The notes: generated by a model from the letters alone, not told the origin. Positions 44,958 through 54,342 are shown, counted from the stretch's first letter. The stretch is 64,000 nt of DNA from Oscillospiraceae bacterium (GCA_017483465.1 JAFUWN010000069.1:1-64000), one strand, 5' to 3'. Made by a program: numbers and translations.

Positions 44958-46922
44958 ATGAAAGATAACATAATACGCTGGCTCGGCATAGATAAAAAAT
45001 CGCCGTATGTCCGGGATTATTTCTATGCGGTCAATATGCGGGCGAGTATTTATATGTCCCTGATTGTCGTCGTGCTGGAAATCTGGATGATCATCCGCAT
45101 GACAAAGACAATTCTGGAGCTTCCTCCGGATGTGGTCAAGCCGTTTGCATATTATTTTCAGAAATATTATCTGAATTATCTGATTCTGCTTGCCGCAGGA
45201 AGCTGTATGCTGATATTTGCAGTAAGATTTGTCAAAGGCAGGAAAGATAATCCTGTGATCGGAAACGTGATCAAATGGATTTTTTCGTTTGTCTGCATTT
45301 ATTTCGGAGAGATCATTTCTTATAATGACTATGCCAAAGGGGAACAGATTCTGACTTTTCTCACAATGGAATTATTTGTTGTCTGCCTGCTGATCTGGCG
45401 GCCGTTGATTTCATTTTTGATTTTATCAAGTTCTTATCTGATTTTCTATTTCCGGATTGATATGATTCCGCCGCCGAACAGTACAGAAATCGGCACGACT
45501 CTTGCAACACAGATTAACATGTTCACAATGTATCTGTCTACTTTGTTATTCAGTTTTGCGAATTATACAAGAACGCTCTCACAGGCCAGAAAAGACGAAA
45601 ATCTGGAACAGCTGAATGAACATCTCAGCCGGATTTCTGTCGAAGATGAACTGACAGGCATTCATAACATGGTCTATTTCCGGAGCGAAGCTGAAAAAAT
45701 GATGAACTATGTCACAACGGATAAAGAAAATATTGTATTTTTATTTTTCGATATTGAAAATTTCAAATCCTATAACGAAAAATATGGTTTCCATGAAGGC
45801 AATATTTTATTAAAGAAAATTGCTCACCTGATAGAAGAAGCTTTTGAAGGTTCGCTGGTATCCCGTTTTTCAGATGATCATTTTGTCGTCCTGACAAGAT
45901 TTCATGACTGTCAGAAAAAGATTCAGCAGCTTTCTCATGAAATCAAATGCTGTCAGGGAGAAGTACATCTGGAGCTGAAATGCGGTGCCTATAAACCTGA
46001 CGAAACCGAGAAAGACCCCAGTCTTGCGTGTGACCGTGCCCGGTTTGCCTGCAACAGTATCAAGAAACATTATGACTGCTATTATCAGCTTTATGATAAA
46101 TCCCTCGAAGACCGGTTTCATCTCAAGCAATATATCGTCAATCATATTGATACTGCCATTGCCAACGGCTATATCAAAGTTTTCTATCAGCCTGTTGTTT
46201 CCACGGAAAACAGTCAGGTCTGCGGTCTGGAGGCTCTTGCAAGATGGCAGGATCCGAATTATGGATTGCTTCCGCCGGGGGCATTTATTGAAATTCTGGA
46301 AGAATACAGGCAGATTTATAAGCTTGATCAATGCATTATCGAACAGGTCTGCCGTGATTATCAGAAAGCTAAGGAAAAACAGCTGCCGTTTGTACCGGTT
46401 TCCCTGAATTTCTCAAGACTTGATTTTGAACTCTGTGATATTGTCGGATTTGTCAGTCAGATGTCTGAAAAATATCATGTACCGCATGAATTCTTAGATA
46501 TTGAAATTACAGAAAGTGCCCTGACCGAACAGCAGAATCTTCTGACAAATGCTGTCAGAAAACTGCGTGAAACCGGTTTCAAAGTCTGGCTTGACGATTT
46601 CGGAAGCGGCTATTCTTCTCTGAATGTTCTGAAAGATTATCAGTTTGATGTTCTCAAGATTGATATGAAATTCCTCTCCGGATTTCCGGATAATGCCAAA
46701 ACACAGCCGATTCTGACAAGTATTGTAAATCTGACCAAACAGCTTGCCATGGTTTCTCTGACAGAGGGCGTGGAAACACAGGAACAGTTTGAATTTCTTC
46801 GTTCGATCGGATGCAGCCGTGCTCAGGGCTATTTATTCAGCAAGCCCGTACCGCTGGAAATTCTCCGTGAAAAGATCCGGTCAGGAGAGTTACAGATTTT
46901 GCCGGAATATCTGAACATTTAA
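44958..46922 (+). CDS. membrane EAL-domain c-di-GMP phosphodiesterase
   Basis: Six transmembrane helices at about residues 30-205 form a membrane sensor module. A GGDEF-fold domain (about 225-385) has a degenerate signature (FSDDHF), so no cyclase activity is expected. The EAL domain (about 395-645) keeps EALARW, SLNFSR, DIEITES, DDFGSGYSS, LKIDMKF and EGVETQEQ, so it should hydrolyse c-di-GMP. It is monocistronic with promoter and terminator. Confidence 0.92.
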   Translation: MKDNIIRWLGIDKKSPYVRDYFYAVNMRASIYMSLIVVVLEIWMIIRMTKTILELPPDVVKPFAYYFQKYYLNYLILLAAGSCMLIFAVRFVKGRKDNPVIGNVIKWIFSFVCIYFGEIISYNDYAKGEQILTFLTMELFVVCLLIWRPLISFLILSSSYLIFYFRIDMIPPPNSTEIGTTLATQINMFTMYLSTLLFSFANYTRTLSQARKDENLEQLNEHLSRISVEDELTGIHNMVYFRSEAEKMMNYVTTDKENIVFLFFDIENFKSYNEKYGFHEGNILLKKIAHLIEEAFEGSLVSRFSDDHFVVLTRFHDCQKKIQQLSHEIKCCQGEVHLELKCGAYKPDETEKDPSLACDRARFACNSIKKHYDCYYQLYDKSLEDRFHLKQYIVNHIDTAIANGYIKVFYQPVVSTENSQVCGLEALARWQDPNYGLLPPGAFIEILEEYRQIYKLDQCIIEQVCRDYQKAKEKQLPFVPVSLNFSRLDFELCDIVGFVSQMSEKYHVPHEFLDIEITESALTEQQNLLTNAVRKLRETGFKVWLDDFGSGYSSLNVLKDYQFDVLKIDMKFLSGFPDNAKTQPILTSIVNLTKQLAMVSLTEGVETQEQFEFLRSIGCSRAQGYLFSKPVPLEILREKIRSGELQILPEYLNI

Positions 46923-46926
46923 AAGC

Positions 46927-46963
46927 AAAAACAGTCTGAATTTCTTACAATTCAGGCTGTTTT
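46927..46963 (+). terminator. bidirectional intrinsic terminator
   Basis: AAAACAGTCTGAATT (46927-46941) pairs with AATTCAGGCTGTTTT (46949-46963, one G-T pair), followed by a T tract. It ends the EAL gene and the convergent solute-binding protein gene. Confidence 0.85.
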
Positions 46964-46968
46964 ATTTT

Positions 46969-48252
46969 TTAGTTTTTCAGAATTTCAAGAGCCTGCTGAT
47001 ATAAATCCTTTGCTGCCTGTTCAGATGTTTTCTTTTCATACAGCACGTCATTGCAGGCATCTACAAAATCAGAGAGAATTTCTGTATTTTCCATAAACGG
47101 GTCTATCTGGGAAAGTTTTGAATTTGACTCCATTTTCATGGCCGCTTCATACTGTAAGCCTGCAAGCATTCCTTCTTCTTCGAGATAAGTTCTTGCAGAA
47201 GTACTGAGCGGAATGCCCTTTTCAATTCCCTGAAGCAGAGCCATTTCTTCGCTGTTCAATAAAAAATCCAGTAAGATGGCGGATTCTTTCGGATGATCTG
47301 TATTCACACTGACTGCATACAGTGTAGCCGGTTTTGCATACCAGCCCTCACCGCTCTGCTCCGGGGAGAAAGCGGTATAATCTGCGACAATGACAGTATT
47401 TCCGTTTTTGATGGCATTGCCAAGATAATTCATGGCATCGCTGACCCAGGCAACCGTACCGCCGTAACCGCTGTTATCAATATTCAGCCTGTCGAAATAC
47501 TCTACCTGCGGCATGACATTTTCCTGAATCATCCGGACATATAATTCCAGCATCAGCTGAAATTCCTCCGGTTTGAAATTCAGTTTTCCGTCAGAAGTCA
47601 GAATGGATTTGCCGGACTTCTGCTCGGCATATGTAATAAAATACAGCCATACGGATTTGGAAGCCGCTCCGAACGGATAAACACCGTCTTTTTTCATAAT
47701 TTCAGCGGCTCTGAACAAATCCTCCCATATCTCCGGAACGGAAAGACCATATTTTTCATAGAGTGTCTGATTGATATATACAGTTTCTGCATTCATAGCG
47801 ATCGGAATCGCATTGAGAATGCCGTTTCTCCGGCCGTAGGCGAGCATATCTTCGGAAAAATTGGACAAATCCACATAATCTGCCAGCTGTTCTATATCAT
47901 AATAGCCTGTTCCGTCAGGAGAATACTGACTCAGCCAGCTGAAATTGATCTGCATGACATCGGCTTCCGTGGCAGAAACCATCTGCACACGGCTTCTTGC
48001 CTCATAGCCTGACCATTCAGAATAATTGCACTTGACTTTGATATCCGGGTGCAGTTTCTGAAATTCCTGTACGGCTTCGAGGGTATATTCTGTTCTGGTA
48101 TCATTACCCCACCATGAGAGTGTAATTTCTGTCTGTTCTGCCTGTGATTTGACGATCTGCCTGTCACCGCAGCCGGTACACAGAACGGGAAGCATACAGA
48201 ACAAAATCAGCTTATTCAGATTCCGGCGTTTCTGCTGTTTCTGTTTTCTCAT
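46969..48252 (-). CDS. sugar-type extracellular solute-binding lipoprotein
   Basis: The 427-residue protein has a basic N-terminus, a hydrophobic segment and a lipoprotein-type cysteine (LCTGCGD, about residue 26), then the type-1 solute-binding fold of carbohydrate ABC systems (WWGND near 47; EFQKLHPDIKV; GILNAIPIAMNAETVYINQ; GVYPFGAA). I chose the ATG at 48252 from GGAGG about 9 bases upstream; the frame extends to 48546 only because it is open within the upstream gene. It overlaps the cyclase gene by 41 bases. No permease or ATPase gene is near, so it may be a sensor partner. Confidence 0.88.
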   Translation of the reverse strand: MRKQKQQKRRNLNKLILFCMLPVLCTGCGDRQIVKSQAEQTEITLSWWGNDTRTEYTLEAVQEFQKLHPDIKVKCNYSEWSGYEARSRVQMVSATEADVMQINFSWLSQYSPDGTGYYDIEQLADYVDLSNFSEDMLAYGRRNGILNAIPIAMNAETVYINQTLYEKYGLSVPEIWEDLFRAAEIMKKDGVYPFGAASKSVWLYFITYAEQKSGKSILTSDGKLNFKPEEFQLMLELYVRMIQENVMPQVEYFDRLNIDNSGYGGTVAWVSDAMNYLGNAIKNGNTVIVADYTAFSPEQSGEGWYAKPATLYAVSVNTDHPKESAILLDFLLNSEEMALLQGIEKGIPLSTSARTYLEEEGMLAGLQYEAAMKMESNSKLSQIDPFMENTEILSDFVDACNDVLYEKKTSEQAAKDLYQQALEILKN

Positions 48253-49765
48253 GATTTGATTCCTCCTGTTCCGGAAGTTCCTGACTAAAGAAAGTATACG
48301 TATCTTTTCCCTGATGTTTGGAGAAATACAGAGCCTTATCCGCCTGTGCATAGAGTTCCGGGAAAGTACTTCCATGATCGGGGAAGAACGCCACGCCGAG
48401 ACTTGCGGAAATTTTATAGTTTCCGTCATCGCCTGTATAGTGATTCCGGAAGCCTTCACAGAGTTCTTCGCATTTGATTCTGACATAACCCTGATAGTTA
48501 ATGCTGATTTCTGTCGGCAGAGAATTAATAAATACTGCAAATTCATCGCCGCCGATTCGTCCGAGATAATCGGCTTTCGGGAAAGTATTCCGCATCAGTG
48601 TACCGATATCTGCAAGTACTTTATCGCCGTAGGCATGTCCGAGCGTATCGTTAACGCCTTTGAAATTATCGACATCAATCAGAATCAGTGCATGATTCTC
48701 GATTGTCAGAGAGTTGGAGAGCCTGTTTGCAGTATATTCTTCAAACGAGAGCTTGTTTAAAATGCCTGTCAGCTGATCAATATGGGCTTTGGTATCCAGA
48801 GAAGAAACAATATCTGTCACAGGTTCGGCAAGTTTTACAGAAAGAACCGCACCCATTCCGATTGCCAGTACTGCCGCAAAGAGTGCAATCATATAGATAT
48901 ACAGCTGCATTTCGTTTTTTTCGCTGAGAATAATTTTTGTAGGAACCGAGCTGATGACATACCATTCGTCACCGCAGCTGTTTACAGAAACGACATACTG
49001 ATTATCAATGACTGTTGCAGAACTTTGTGCCTGTATGCGTTCGAGCAGATAATCCTGCAAAGGCTGTCCGACCTCGCCGGTTTCCGAAGAATAAATAATA
49101 TGATAATCCTGATTTGTCAGATAAATTTTCATGCCGTTGAGTGTTTCCGGATTATCAAATACACTTTCGAGTTCTGTTGCATAGAATGAAATTACGAGCA
49201 ATGCATTTTCGTGAATCTGCTTGACATAGTAGATTCTTTTGAAATTATCCTGATAGCCTGCCGACCAGCCGTCTTTGGTACGCTGACGGGAAACGATCAG
49301 ACTCAGATCTTCAAAAAGCCTGTCTCCGAACAAGGTCACTGTACCGTTTGAAATTTTCCCGACAGTATGATTATTCCGGTATACAATGCCATAATCCACA
49401 AAATTTTCCATAATACACAGACTATATAATTTATCAGAAATAATTTTTTCTGTGTTCAGAGCCTCATATTCGTCATTAGTCGGATCAGTTGCATCATATG
49501 TATAGGCTTCTTCGGCAGCAAAAGCCAGTGTTCCTATTGTTTCCATACGTGACAGATAGCTGTTGAAATTCAGTTTCATCTGCACATTCAGAGAAGAGAC
49601 CATGGAACTGACTTTATTTTTCAGAACAGTATCTGTTTTTTTCACGGCCAGTATTGATACAAAAACGACTGCAATAATCACAATCACCGCATAGCCGGCA
49701 ATCAAAGAGACTTTCAGCCAGCGGACATTTTTTATATCCGGTTTGACATCCTTCTTTTTGGTCAT
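48212..49765 (-). CDS. membrane diguanylate cyclase with extracellular sensor domain
   Basis: The 517-residue protein has a membrane helix (about 20-42), an extracellular Cache-like sensor (about 45-285), a second helix (about 290-315) and a GGDEF domain (about 335-495) with the intact signature GRIGGDEFAVF and the metal-binding IDVDNFKGVND. The RxxD product-inhibition site is absent (PKAD is in its place). It should make c-di-GMP from two GTP. The last 41 bases overlap the solute-binding protein gene downstream. It is the only clearly active cyclase in the window. Confidence 0.92.
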   Translation of the reverse strand: MTKKKDVKPDIKNVRWLKVSLIAGYAVIVIIAVVFVSILAVKKTDTVLKNKVSSMVSSLNVQMKLNFNSYLSRMETIGTLAFAAEEAYTYDATDPTNDEYEALNTEKIISDKLYSLCIMENFVDYGIVYRNNHTVGKISNGTVTLFGDRLFEDLSLIVSRQRTKDGWSAGYQDNFKRIYYVKQIHENALLVISFYATELESVFDNPETLNGMKIYLTNQDYHIIYSSETGEVGQPLQDYLLERIQAQSSATVIDNQYVVSVNSCGDEWYVISSVPTKIILSEKNEMQLYIYMIALFAAVLAIGMGAVLSVKLAEPVTDIVSSLDTKAHIDQLTGILNKLSFEEYTANRLSNSLTIENHALILIDVDNFKGVNDTLGHAYGDKVLADIGTLMRNTFPKADYLGRIGGDEFAVFINSLPTEISINYQGYVRIKCEELCEGFRNHYTGDDGNYKISASLGVAFFPDHGSTFPELYAQADKALYFSKHQGKDTYTFFSQELPEQEESNHEKTETAETPESE

Positions 49766-49797
49766 GGAAATACTCCTTTCCTGTATGATGTAATATT

Positions 49798-49826
49798 ATT
49801 ATAGCATATTCTCACAAAAAAATCAA
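49798..49826 (-). promoter_or_regulatory. promoter of the cyclase/solute-binding protein operon
   Basis: On the minus strand, TTGATT (49821-49826) and TATAAT (49798-49803) have a 17-base spacer. Confidence 0.78.
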
Positions 49827-49880
49827 TGTTTATTTTATGAATATTTACACAAATACTGCTCTGCTGTGATCTTTGCAGAT

Positions 49881-49913
49881 AAAAAAATAAAGTTCCGGCC
49901 TGATACCGGAACT
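49881..49913 (-). terminator. intrinsic terminator of the valS operon
   Basis: AGTTCCGG (49891-49898) pairs with CCGGAACT (49906-49913); on the minus strand a T-rich tract follows at 49890-49881. Confidence 0.82.
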
Positions 49914-49920
49914 GTTATTT

Positions 49921-50769
49921 TTAATCATCAAAATATAGAATTCTGCCGCCCATTTCATCAAAAATTGTCTGGAATACAGATTGTTTCATTGTCTGGGAAG
50001 AACCTGTGTTCGGGTCACGGTAAGTCAAAGTATCTGCATCATGACCGCAGACAACAACGGCATGTTCTCCGGACGGCCACTGGATAAATTCGCCTGTTTC
50101 GTAATCATACCAGCTCCGGCGGTAAGTAATACCCTTTTCCGGGTTAGAAGCATACCAGACCATCACGGGTGTTCCCTGATTCAGAAGCAAAATCACTTCT
50201 TTCAGAGAAGCTCCTTTTTTGGTATTCACACCGCTGCGGAATGCGACTGCTGTAGAAGCGATCGGTCTGTTGAATACGCCGTAAGAATTGGAATCGCTCG
50301 GATGACCGACAAACTCCCGTTCAGGATTTGCCCCGTATAATTTTCCGTTTACTGTATAGGGCAGAGGGCCTTTCGGCAGAACTTCCACAATCTGTTCCAT
50401 GCTGACATTGACATCATAGTAATGCAGGAGCATATACAGAGCCGCACTTTCACAGCCTGTCGGCCAGTCCGGATGCTGATTGAATTCCGGAACATCCAGT
50501 ATCACTTCTTCGGGCGGATAAATCATTTTCTGTTTCAGCAGACAGAGATCAAAAATATTAACAGTATGATCATGATTCAGATCTGCTGTCTGATATTGCT
50601 GATAATTGAAATTTATTTTTCCATGAAGATAATCTTTCAGAAGCAGAACATCTTCTGTATGCAGTTCGCCGTCAGAGTTCAGATCGCCGAGCAATTCCGC
50701 CTGTGCATGAAGCGGACTGCATAAAAGAATCAGAGCCGACAGCACAGCAAAAATTTTTATTTTTTTCAA
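49921..50769 (-). CDS. secreted C39-family peptidase with N-terminal dockerin
   Basis: A signal peptide (1 to about 24) is followed directly by a type I dockerin (about 26-83; GDLNSDGELHTEDV and ADLNHDHTVNIFDL). A papain-like C39_2 peptidase domain follows (about 90-275) with Cys 106 in PTGCESAA and the catalytic His in GEHAVVVCGHD. It should act outside the cell, docked to a scaffold. The start is TTG at 50769 with GGAGG 8 bases upstream; a nearer ATG is out of frame. It is the last gene of the valS operon. Confidence 0.85.
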   Translation of the reverse strand: MKKIKIFAVLSALILLCSPLHAQAELLGDLNSDGELHTEDVLLLKDYLHGKINFNYQQYQTADLNHDHTVNIFDLCLLKQKMIYPPEEVILDVPEFNQHPDWPTGCESAALYMLLHYYDVNVSMEQIVEVLPKGPLPYTVNGKLYGANPEREFVGHPSDSNSYGVFNRPIASTAVAFRSGVNTKKGASLKEVILLLNQGTPVMVWYASNPEKGITYRRSWYDYETGEFIQWPSGEHAVVVCGHDADTLTYRDPNTGSSQTMKQSVFQTIFDEMGGRILYFDD

Positions 50770-50801
50770 ATGACATTCCTCCTGTATTTACTATGACGGT
50801 T

Positions 50802-51656
50802 TCAAATGCCGGAATGTGACAGCAATTGATATAATTTCTGATAATATTTCTGTATCTTTTCTGTTTCTGCAAGGCCAGAGACCGAACCGTCACCGGATTC
50901 CAGAATTTTCCATGAATGATCAGATAACTCAGCAAAATCGAGGGTATAATAATTACTGTCCAGATTCTGATATTTTTTAATCAGATTTTCAGGCGGAACG
51001 GGAGCCGTTTCCTCCTGTCCGGAATTCCGGCAGACTGACAGGATTTCATGTCCGGCATAGAACACTCTGTATTCGTTTTTATGATTCTGATAGAATTTCA
51101 AATCCAGATATTTTTTGATACAAATACCGCCTGTCAGCAGATCGCCACGATACTGATAAAAATTCTGCATATAATTTTCAAAATCTTCCTGACTGGTATT
51201 TTGATCAAAATAATTCTGAAATCTGGGGTCTTTGAGCGATTTTACATAATCTTTTATCATAAACTGCTCAAATTTTATATCCCTGATATTTATCTTTTCA
51301 TAGAGAGGATACAGCAGAATTTCTGCTGTATCCTCTTTGAGTTCCGGATAGATTTCAGGAAACAGATGCATTCTCTGATACTGTTCCGGTGTGTTGAGTA
51401 ATTTAATTTTATATTTCAATAATTCCTGATAAAAATGCTGATACTGTTCCGGCTTCATCATCCAGCCACGATAGATGCCGATTTCCGGATTTTCCGGTTT
51501 CTGTGATAATCTGATCTGATTTTCATGGAAAAATTTTTCATAATCAAATAAAATTATCTGATATAATTTTAAATTTTCAGCAGTCTGATATTCTTCTTTC
51601 AGATCGGCATCCACCTGATTTTTATCAAAATAATCCGACGGAAACAGTAAAATCAT
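50802..51656 (-). CDS. ATP-grasp domain protein (DUF4343/R2K-like)
   Basis: The 284-residue protein resembles the R2K clade of ATP-grasp proteins: IYRGWMM near residue 62, LLNTPEQY, FMIKDYVKS (a lysine strand that binds ATP), GGICIKKYL and a late Asp/Glu-rich metal region (WKILESGDGSVSGL). ATP-grasp enzymes join a carboxylate to an amine or thiol using ATP; the substrate here is unknown. The ATG overlaps the DUF368 gene stop by four bases, implying a linked role. Confidence 0.72.
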   Translation of the reverse strand: MILLFPSDYFDKNQVDADLKEEYQTAENLKLYQIILFDYEKFFHENQIRLSQKPENPEIGIYRGWMMKPEQYQHFYQELLKYKIKLLNTPEQYQRMHLFPEIYPELKEDTAEILLYPLYEKINIRDIKFEQFMIKDYVKSLKDPRFQNYFDQNTSQEDFENYMQNFYQYRGDLLTGGICIKKYLDLKFYQNHKNEYRVFYAGHEILSVCRNSGQEETAPVPPENLIKKYQNLDSNYYTLDFAELSDHSWKILESGDGSVSGLAETEKIQKYYQKLYQLLSHSGI

Positions 51657-52582
51657 GCGGATTCTCCCTGACTCTCTTTACTGCTTTTCATCATTCCTAA
51701 AAATTGCAGACCGATGATAATTACACCGCCGATCACAAAAAATACAAAACTGAATGTCGAAAAACTCAGCGGTTCTAATCCGAGAGGATTCTTATCCGCA
51801 TCGGTAAGAGTCGTTGCTCCCATTGCTACCGGATATAACGAGCCGATCATCATGCCGATGATGAAAAATACTGTCGCACTTCTCCATTTTTCGAGAGCTG
51901 TCCGGATTAATCTGACGATCGAAACAATGCCGATAATCACACCAATTCCGAATGTAAACAAGATCGGAATATATTGCAGATTCAGATGCAGTGTTTCTTT
52001 AATCGCACTGATAATCGGGATATATAATCCGAATACCAGCAGGAGTGTCGAACCGGATATGCCCGGCAGTACCATAGCACAGATGGCAATTGCTCCGGCA
52101 ATGAATACATAAAGATAGGTTCCTGCTCCGGCATGTTCGAGCGATACTGCCGTATTTTCTCCGCCTGTCGTGAAGTAAGTCAGTGCAAAGACTCCGCCGG
52201 CTCCGAACAGAATCATAAACATTGTCCAGAGCTTTTGTTTCAGGCATTCCCGTTCTTCGTAGATCACGACCGGAATGGCAAATAAAATAAAGCCGATAAA
52301 CAGTGAAGAAATCTGATAAATATGCTTTTCAAACACGGCTGACAGCACCAGCACGGAGGATAAAAATCCGATTACCCAGCCTGCTCCCAGCTTGACTAAA
52401 TATACCAGAGCTTTTTTCTTTGCCTCCAGATTTCCTGTCAGAAGATCATTCAGCGAGCCGATAAAATTATCATAAAATCCCATTAAAAATGCAACTGTTC
52501 CGCCTGATACTCCCGGCACACTGTCCGCAAGAGCCATGCAGAATCCGTCAAACATTGTCATGATAAGCTGTTTTGCTTTCAT
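51653..52582 (-). CDS. DUF368 membrane protein (PopT-like undecaprenyl-phosphate transporter)
   Basis: The 309-residue protein has eight or nine hydrophobic helices and the DUF368 motifs DSVPGVSGGT near the N-terminus and VLPGISGST in the middle. Members of this family have been reported to flip undecaprenyl phosphate across the membrane for cell-wall synthesis (PopT). Specific activity here is inferred. It overlaps the ATP-grasp gene by four bases. Confidence 0.88.
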   Translation of the reverse strand: MKAKQLIMTMFDGFCMALADSVPGVSGGTVAFLMGFYDNFIGSLNDLLTGNLEAKKKALVYLVKLGAGWVIGFLSSVLVLSAVFEKHIYQISSLFIGFILFAIPVVIYEERECLKQKLWTMFMILFGAGGVFALTYFTTGGENTAVSLEHAGAGTYLYVFIAGAIAICAMVLPGISGSTLLLVFGLYIPIISAIKETLHLNLQYIPILFTFGIGVIIGIVSIVRLIRTALEKWRSATVFFIIGMMIGSLYPVAMGATTLTDADKNPLGLEPLSFSTFSFVFFVIGGVIIIGLQFLGMMKSSKESQGESA

Positions 52583-52609
52583 GTCATTCTCCTTTCTTTC
52601 TCTTAACTA

Positions 52610-53074
52610 TCATTGTATCACGCTCCACATCAGAAGCAAGCCTGCCAGACCGAGGCCGGCCATCAGACTGAAGACAGGCAGTCCCACGGCAATGACTATC
52701 ACACTGTACCAGTCAAGCAGAATATATTTTTCCGGATCTTTCCTGCTTTTCCAGATTCTGATTTTACAGATTTTGCCCTCGTGATAAATTTTATCAACAA
52801 ACATGATTTCTGCCGGAAAAGAATTATCATACTCTCTGTCATCCATCCAGTAGACCGCATGTGTGCCTACACCCTCGTTCGGGTCGATTCTGAGATATTT
52901 TGCTTCTGTGGGTTTTGTCATCATGAGCAGAATCAGACTGATGACAAAAAACAAAGCCATCAGAAGTAAAAACAGTTCCACTAAAGACAATGCTCCGAGT
53001 ACAATCATCATCGGCGGAACACCGAGAATCAGAAGTAAAAGAATAATCACTGCTGCTCCGATGATAAATTCCAT
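52610..53074 (-). CDS. membrane protein, hypothetical (154 aa)
   Basis: Two or three hydrophobic helices at residues 1-52, a soluble beta-rich part (about 55-115) and one or two C-terminal helices (about 120-152) are visible. The layout recalls NfeD-like membrane proteins, but no clear signature is seen. It lies between folC (5-base gap) and DUF368 (27-base gap), within the valS operon. Confidence 0.65.
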   Translation of the reverse strand: MEFIIGAAVIILLLLILGVPPMMIVLGALSLVELFLLLMALFFVISLILLMMTKPTEAKYLRIDPNEGVGTHAVYWMDDREYDNSFPAEIMFVDKIYHEGKICKIRIWKSRKDPEKYILLDWYSVIVIAVGLPVFSLMAGLGLAGLLLMWSVIQ

Positions 53075-53079
53075 TTAGT

Positions 53080-54327
53080 TCACCTCTGATTCAGATAATA
53101 GCTTGCTAAATACAGCGAACCGCAGATCACGACCGCTCCGTGAGAGCCTTTTGCCCATTTCAGGGCATACGGCAGAGCCTCTTCTAAATTCATTTCAGAA
53201 GCCATTGCATGTTGACGGATAAACGCATCCCGAAGCTGTTCTTTTGACAGAGCGTTTGGCGTAAAGCCATCCACACACAGAACTTTGCTTAAAACAAGAG
53301 ATAACTGGAATGCGGCCGCATCAGCATCTTTAGTATTTGTCATTCCGCAGATGCCGATCCAGTTTTCAATTCCGGATTCGCTGAGCAAATCCGTCAGAAC
53401 TCCGACACCATCCGCATTATGACCGCCGTCCAGAATCACTACAGGATTTTTCTGTAAAATCTGGATTCTTGCCGGAACGGATGTTTCTGAAAGTCCTGAT
53501 CTGACGGCTTCTTCCGGAATTGCAAAGCCCTGTTCTCTTAATGCCTGAACGGTTTCGATCGCAGTCAGAGCATTGTCAATCTGATGCAGACCGCCCATTT
53601 TAGTTTGATATTCTGTATTCTGATAGCCGAACCGACAGCCTTCTATGCCAAATTCTTTTCTGTCGCACTGCGATTCTTCAGGAATAAAAATCTGACAATG
53701 CTTTTCTTCGGCAGTTTTTCTGAAAATCTCCTGAGCTTTATTATTCGGTGAGATAATCACAGGGCAGTTATTTTTAATAATTCCGGCTTTCTGATAAGCG
53801 ATTTTCTCGATCGTATCGCCTAAGATTTCCATATGATCTTTTGATACAGATGTCAGTACAGAAGCTAAAGGCTTTTCAATGATATTTGTCGCATCGAGCA
53901 GACCGCCGATTCCGGTTTCCATTACAACAATATCTGTCTGTTCCCGGACGAAATATAAAAATGCGATTGTCAGTGTAATTTCAAACTGAGAATAGCTTTT
54001 TTCTGTAATAATCTCCTGTAAGCCCTCACAGATTTCACAGAGTATTTTTTCCGGAATATCCTGCTTGTTAATTCTGATTCTGTCCTGATAATGCCGGATA
54101 TACGGAGAAGTCAGCGTTCCGGTTCTATAGCCGGACTGGATTAAGATATTTGTCAGATATTCCGCTACAGAGCCTTTTCCGTTTGTTCCTGCAATATGAA
54201 TAAATTTTAAATTTTTCTGCGGATTTCCGACCTGATTCAGCAGACCGGCAATCCGGTCAAGATTCCTGACCGGTTCACCGCTTTTTGTAAAACTGCTGAT
54301 AAACTGCATTGCTTTCTCGAATGTCAT
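53080..54327 (-). CDS. folC: folylpolyglutamate synthase / dihydrofolate synthase
   Basis: FolC adds glutamate to folates (and to dihydropteroate). The ATP P-loop is IAGTNGKGSV (about 44-53), with the Mur-ligase-type motifs MVMETGIGGLLDATN-like (VVMETGIGG, DATNII) and the C-terminal DGGHNADG. The 415-residue length is normal. It lies 15 bases downstream of valS, a frequent clostridial pairing. Confidence 0.94.
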   Translation of the reverse strand: MTFEKAMQFISSFTKSGEPVRNLDRIAGLLNQVGNPQKNLKFIHIAGTNGKGSVAEYLTNILIQSGYRTGTLTSPYIRHYQDRIRINKQDIPEKILCEICEGLQEIITEKSYSQFEITLTIAFLYFVREQTDIVVMETGIGGLLDATNIIEKPLASVLTSVSKDHMEILGDTIEKIAYQKAGIIKNNCPVIISPNNKAQEIFRKTAEEKHCQIFIPEESQCDRKEFGIEGCRFGYQNTEYQTKMGGLHQIDNALTAIETVQALREQGFAIPEEAVRSGLSETSVPARIQILQKNPVVILDGGHNADGVGVLTDLLSESGIENWIGICGMTNTKDADAAAFQLSLVLSKVLCVDGFTPNALSKEQLRDAFIRQHAMASEMNLEEALPYALKWAKGSHGAVVICGSLYLASYYLNQR

Positions 54328-54342
54328 ATACTATCACCTGAA

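Noticed and set aside
48253..48546. N-terminal extension of the solute-binding protein
   Set aside because: It lies within the GGDEF coding region, has no signal peptide and would bury the lipoprotein signal at 48252.
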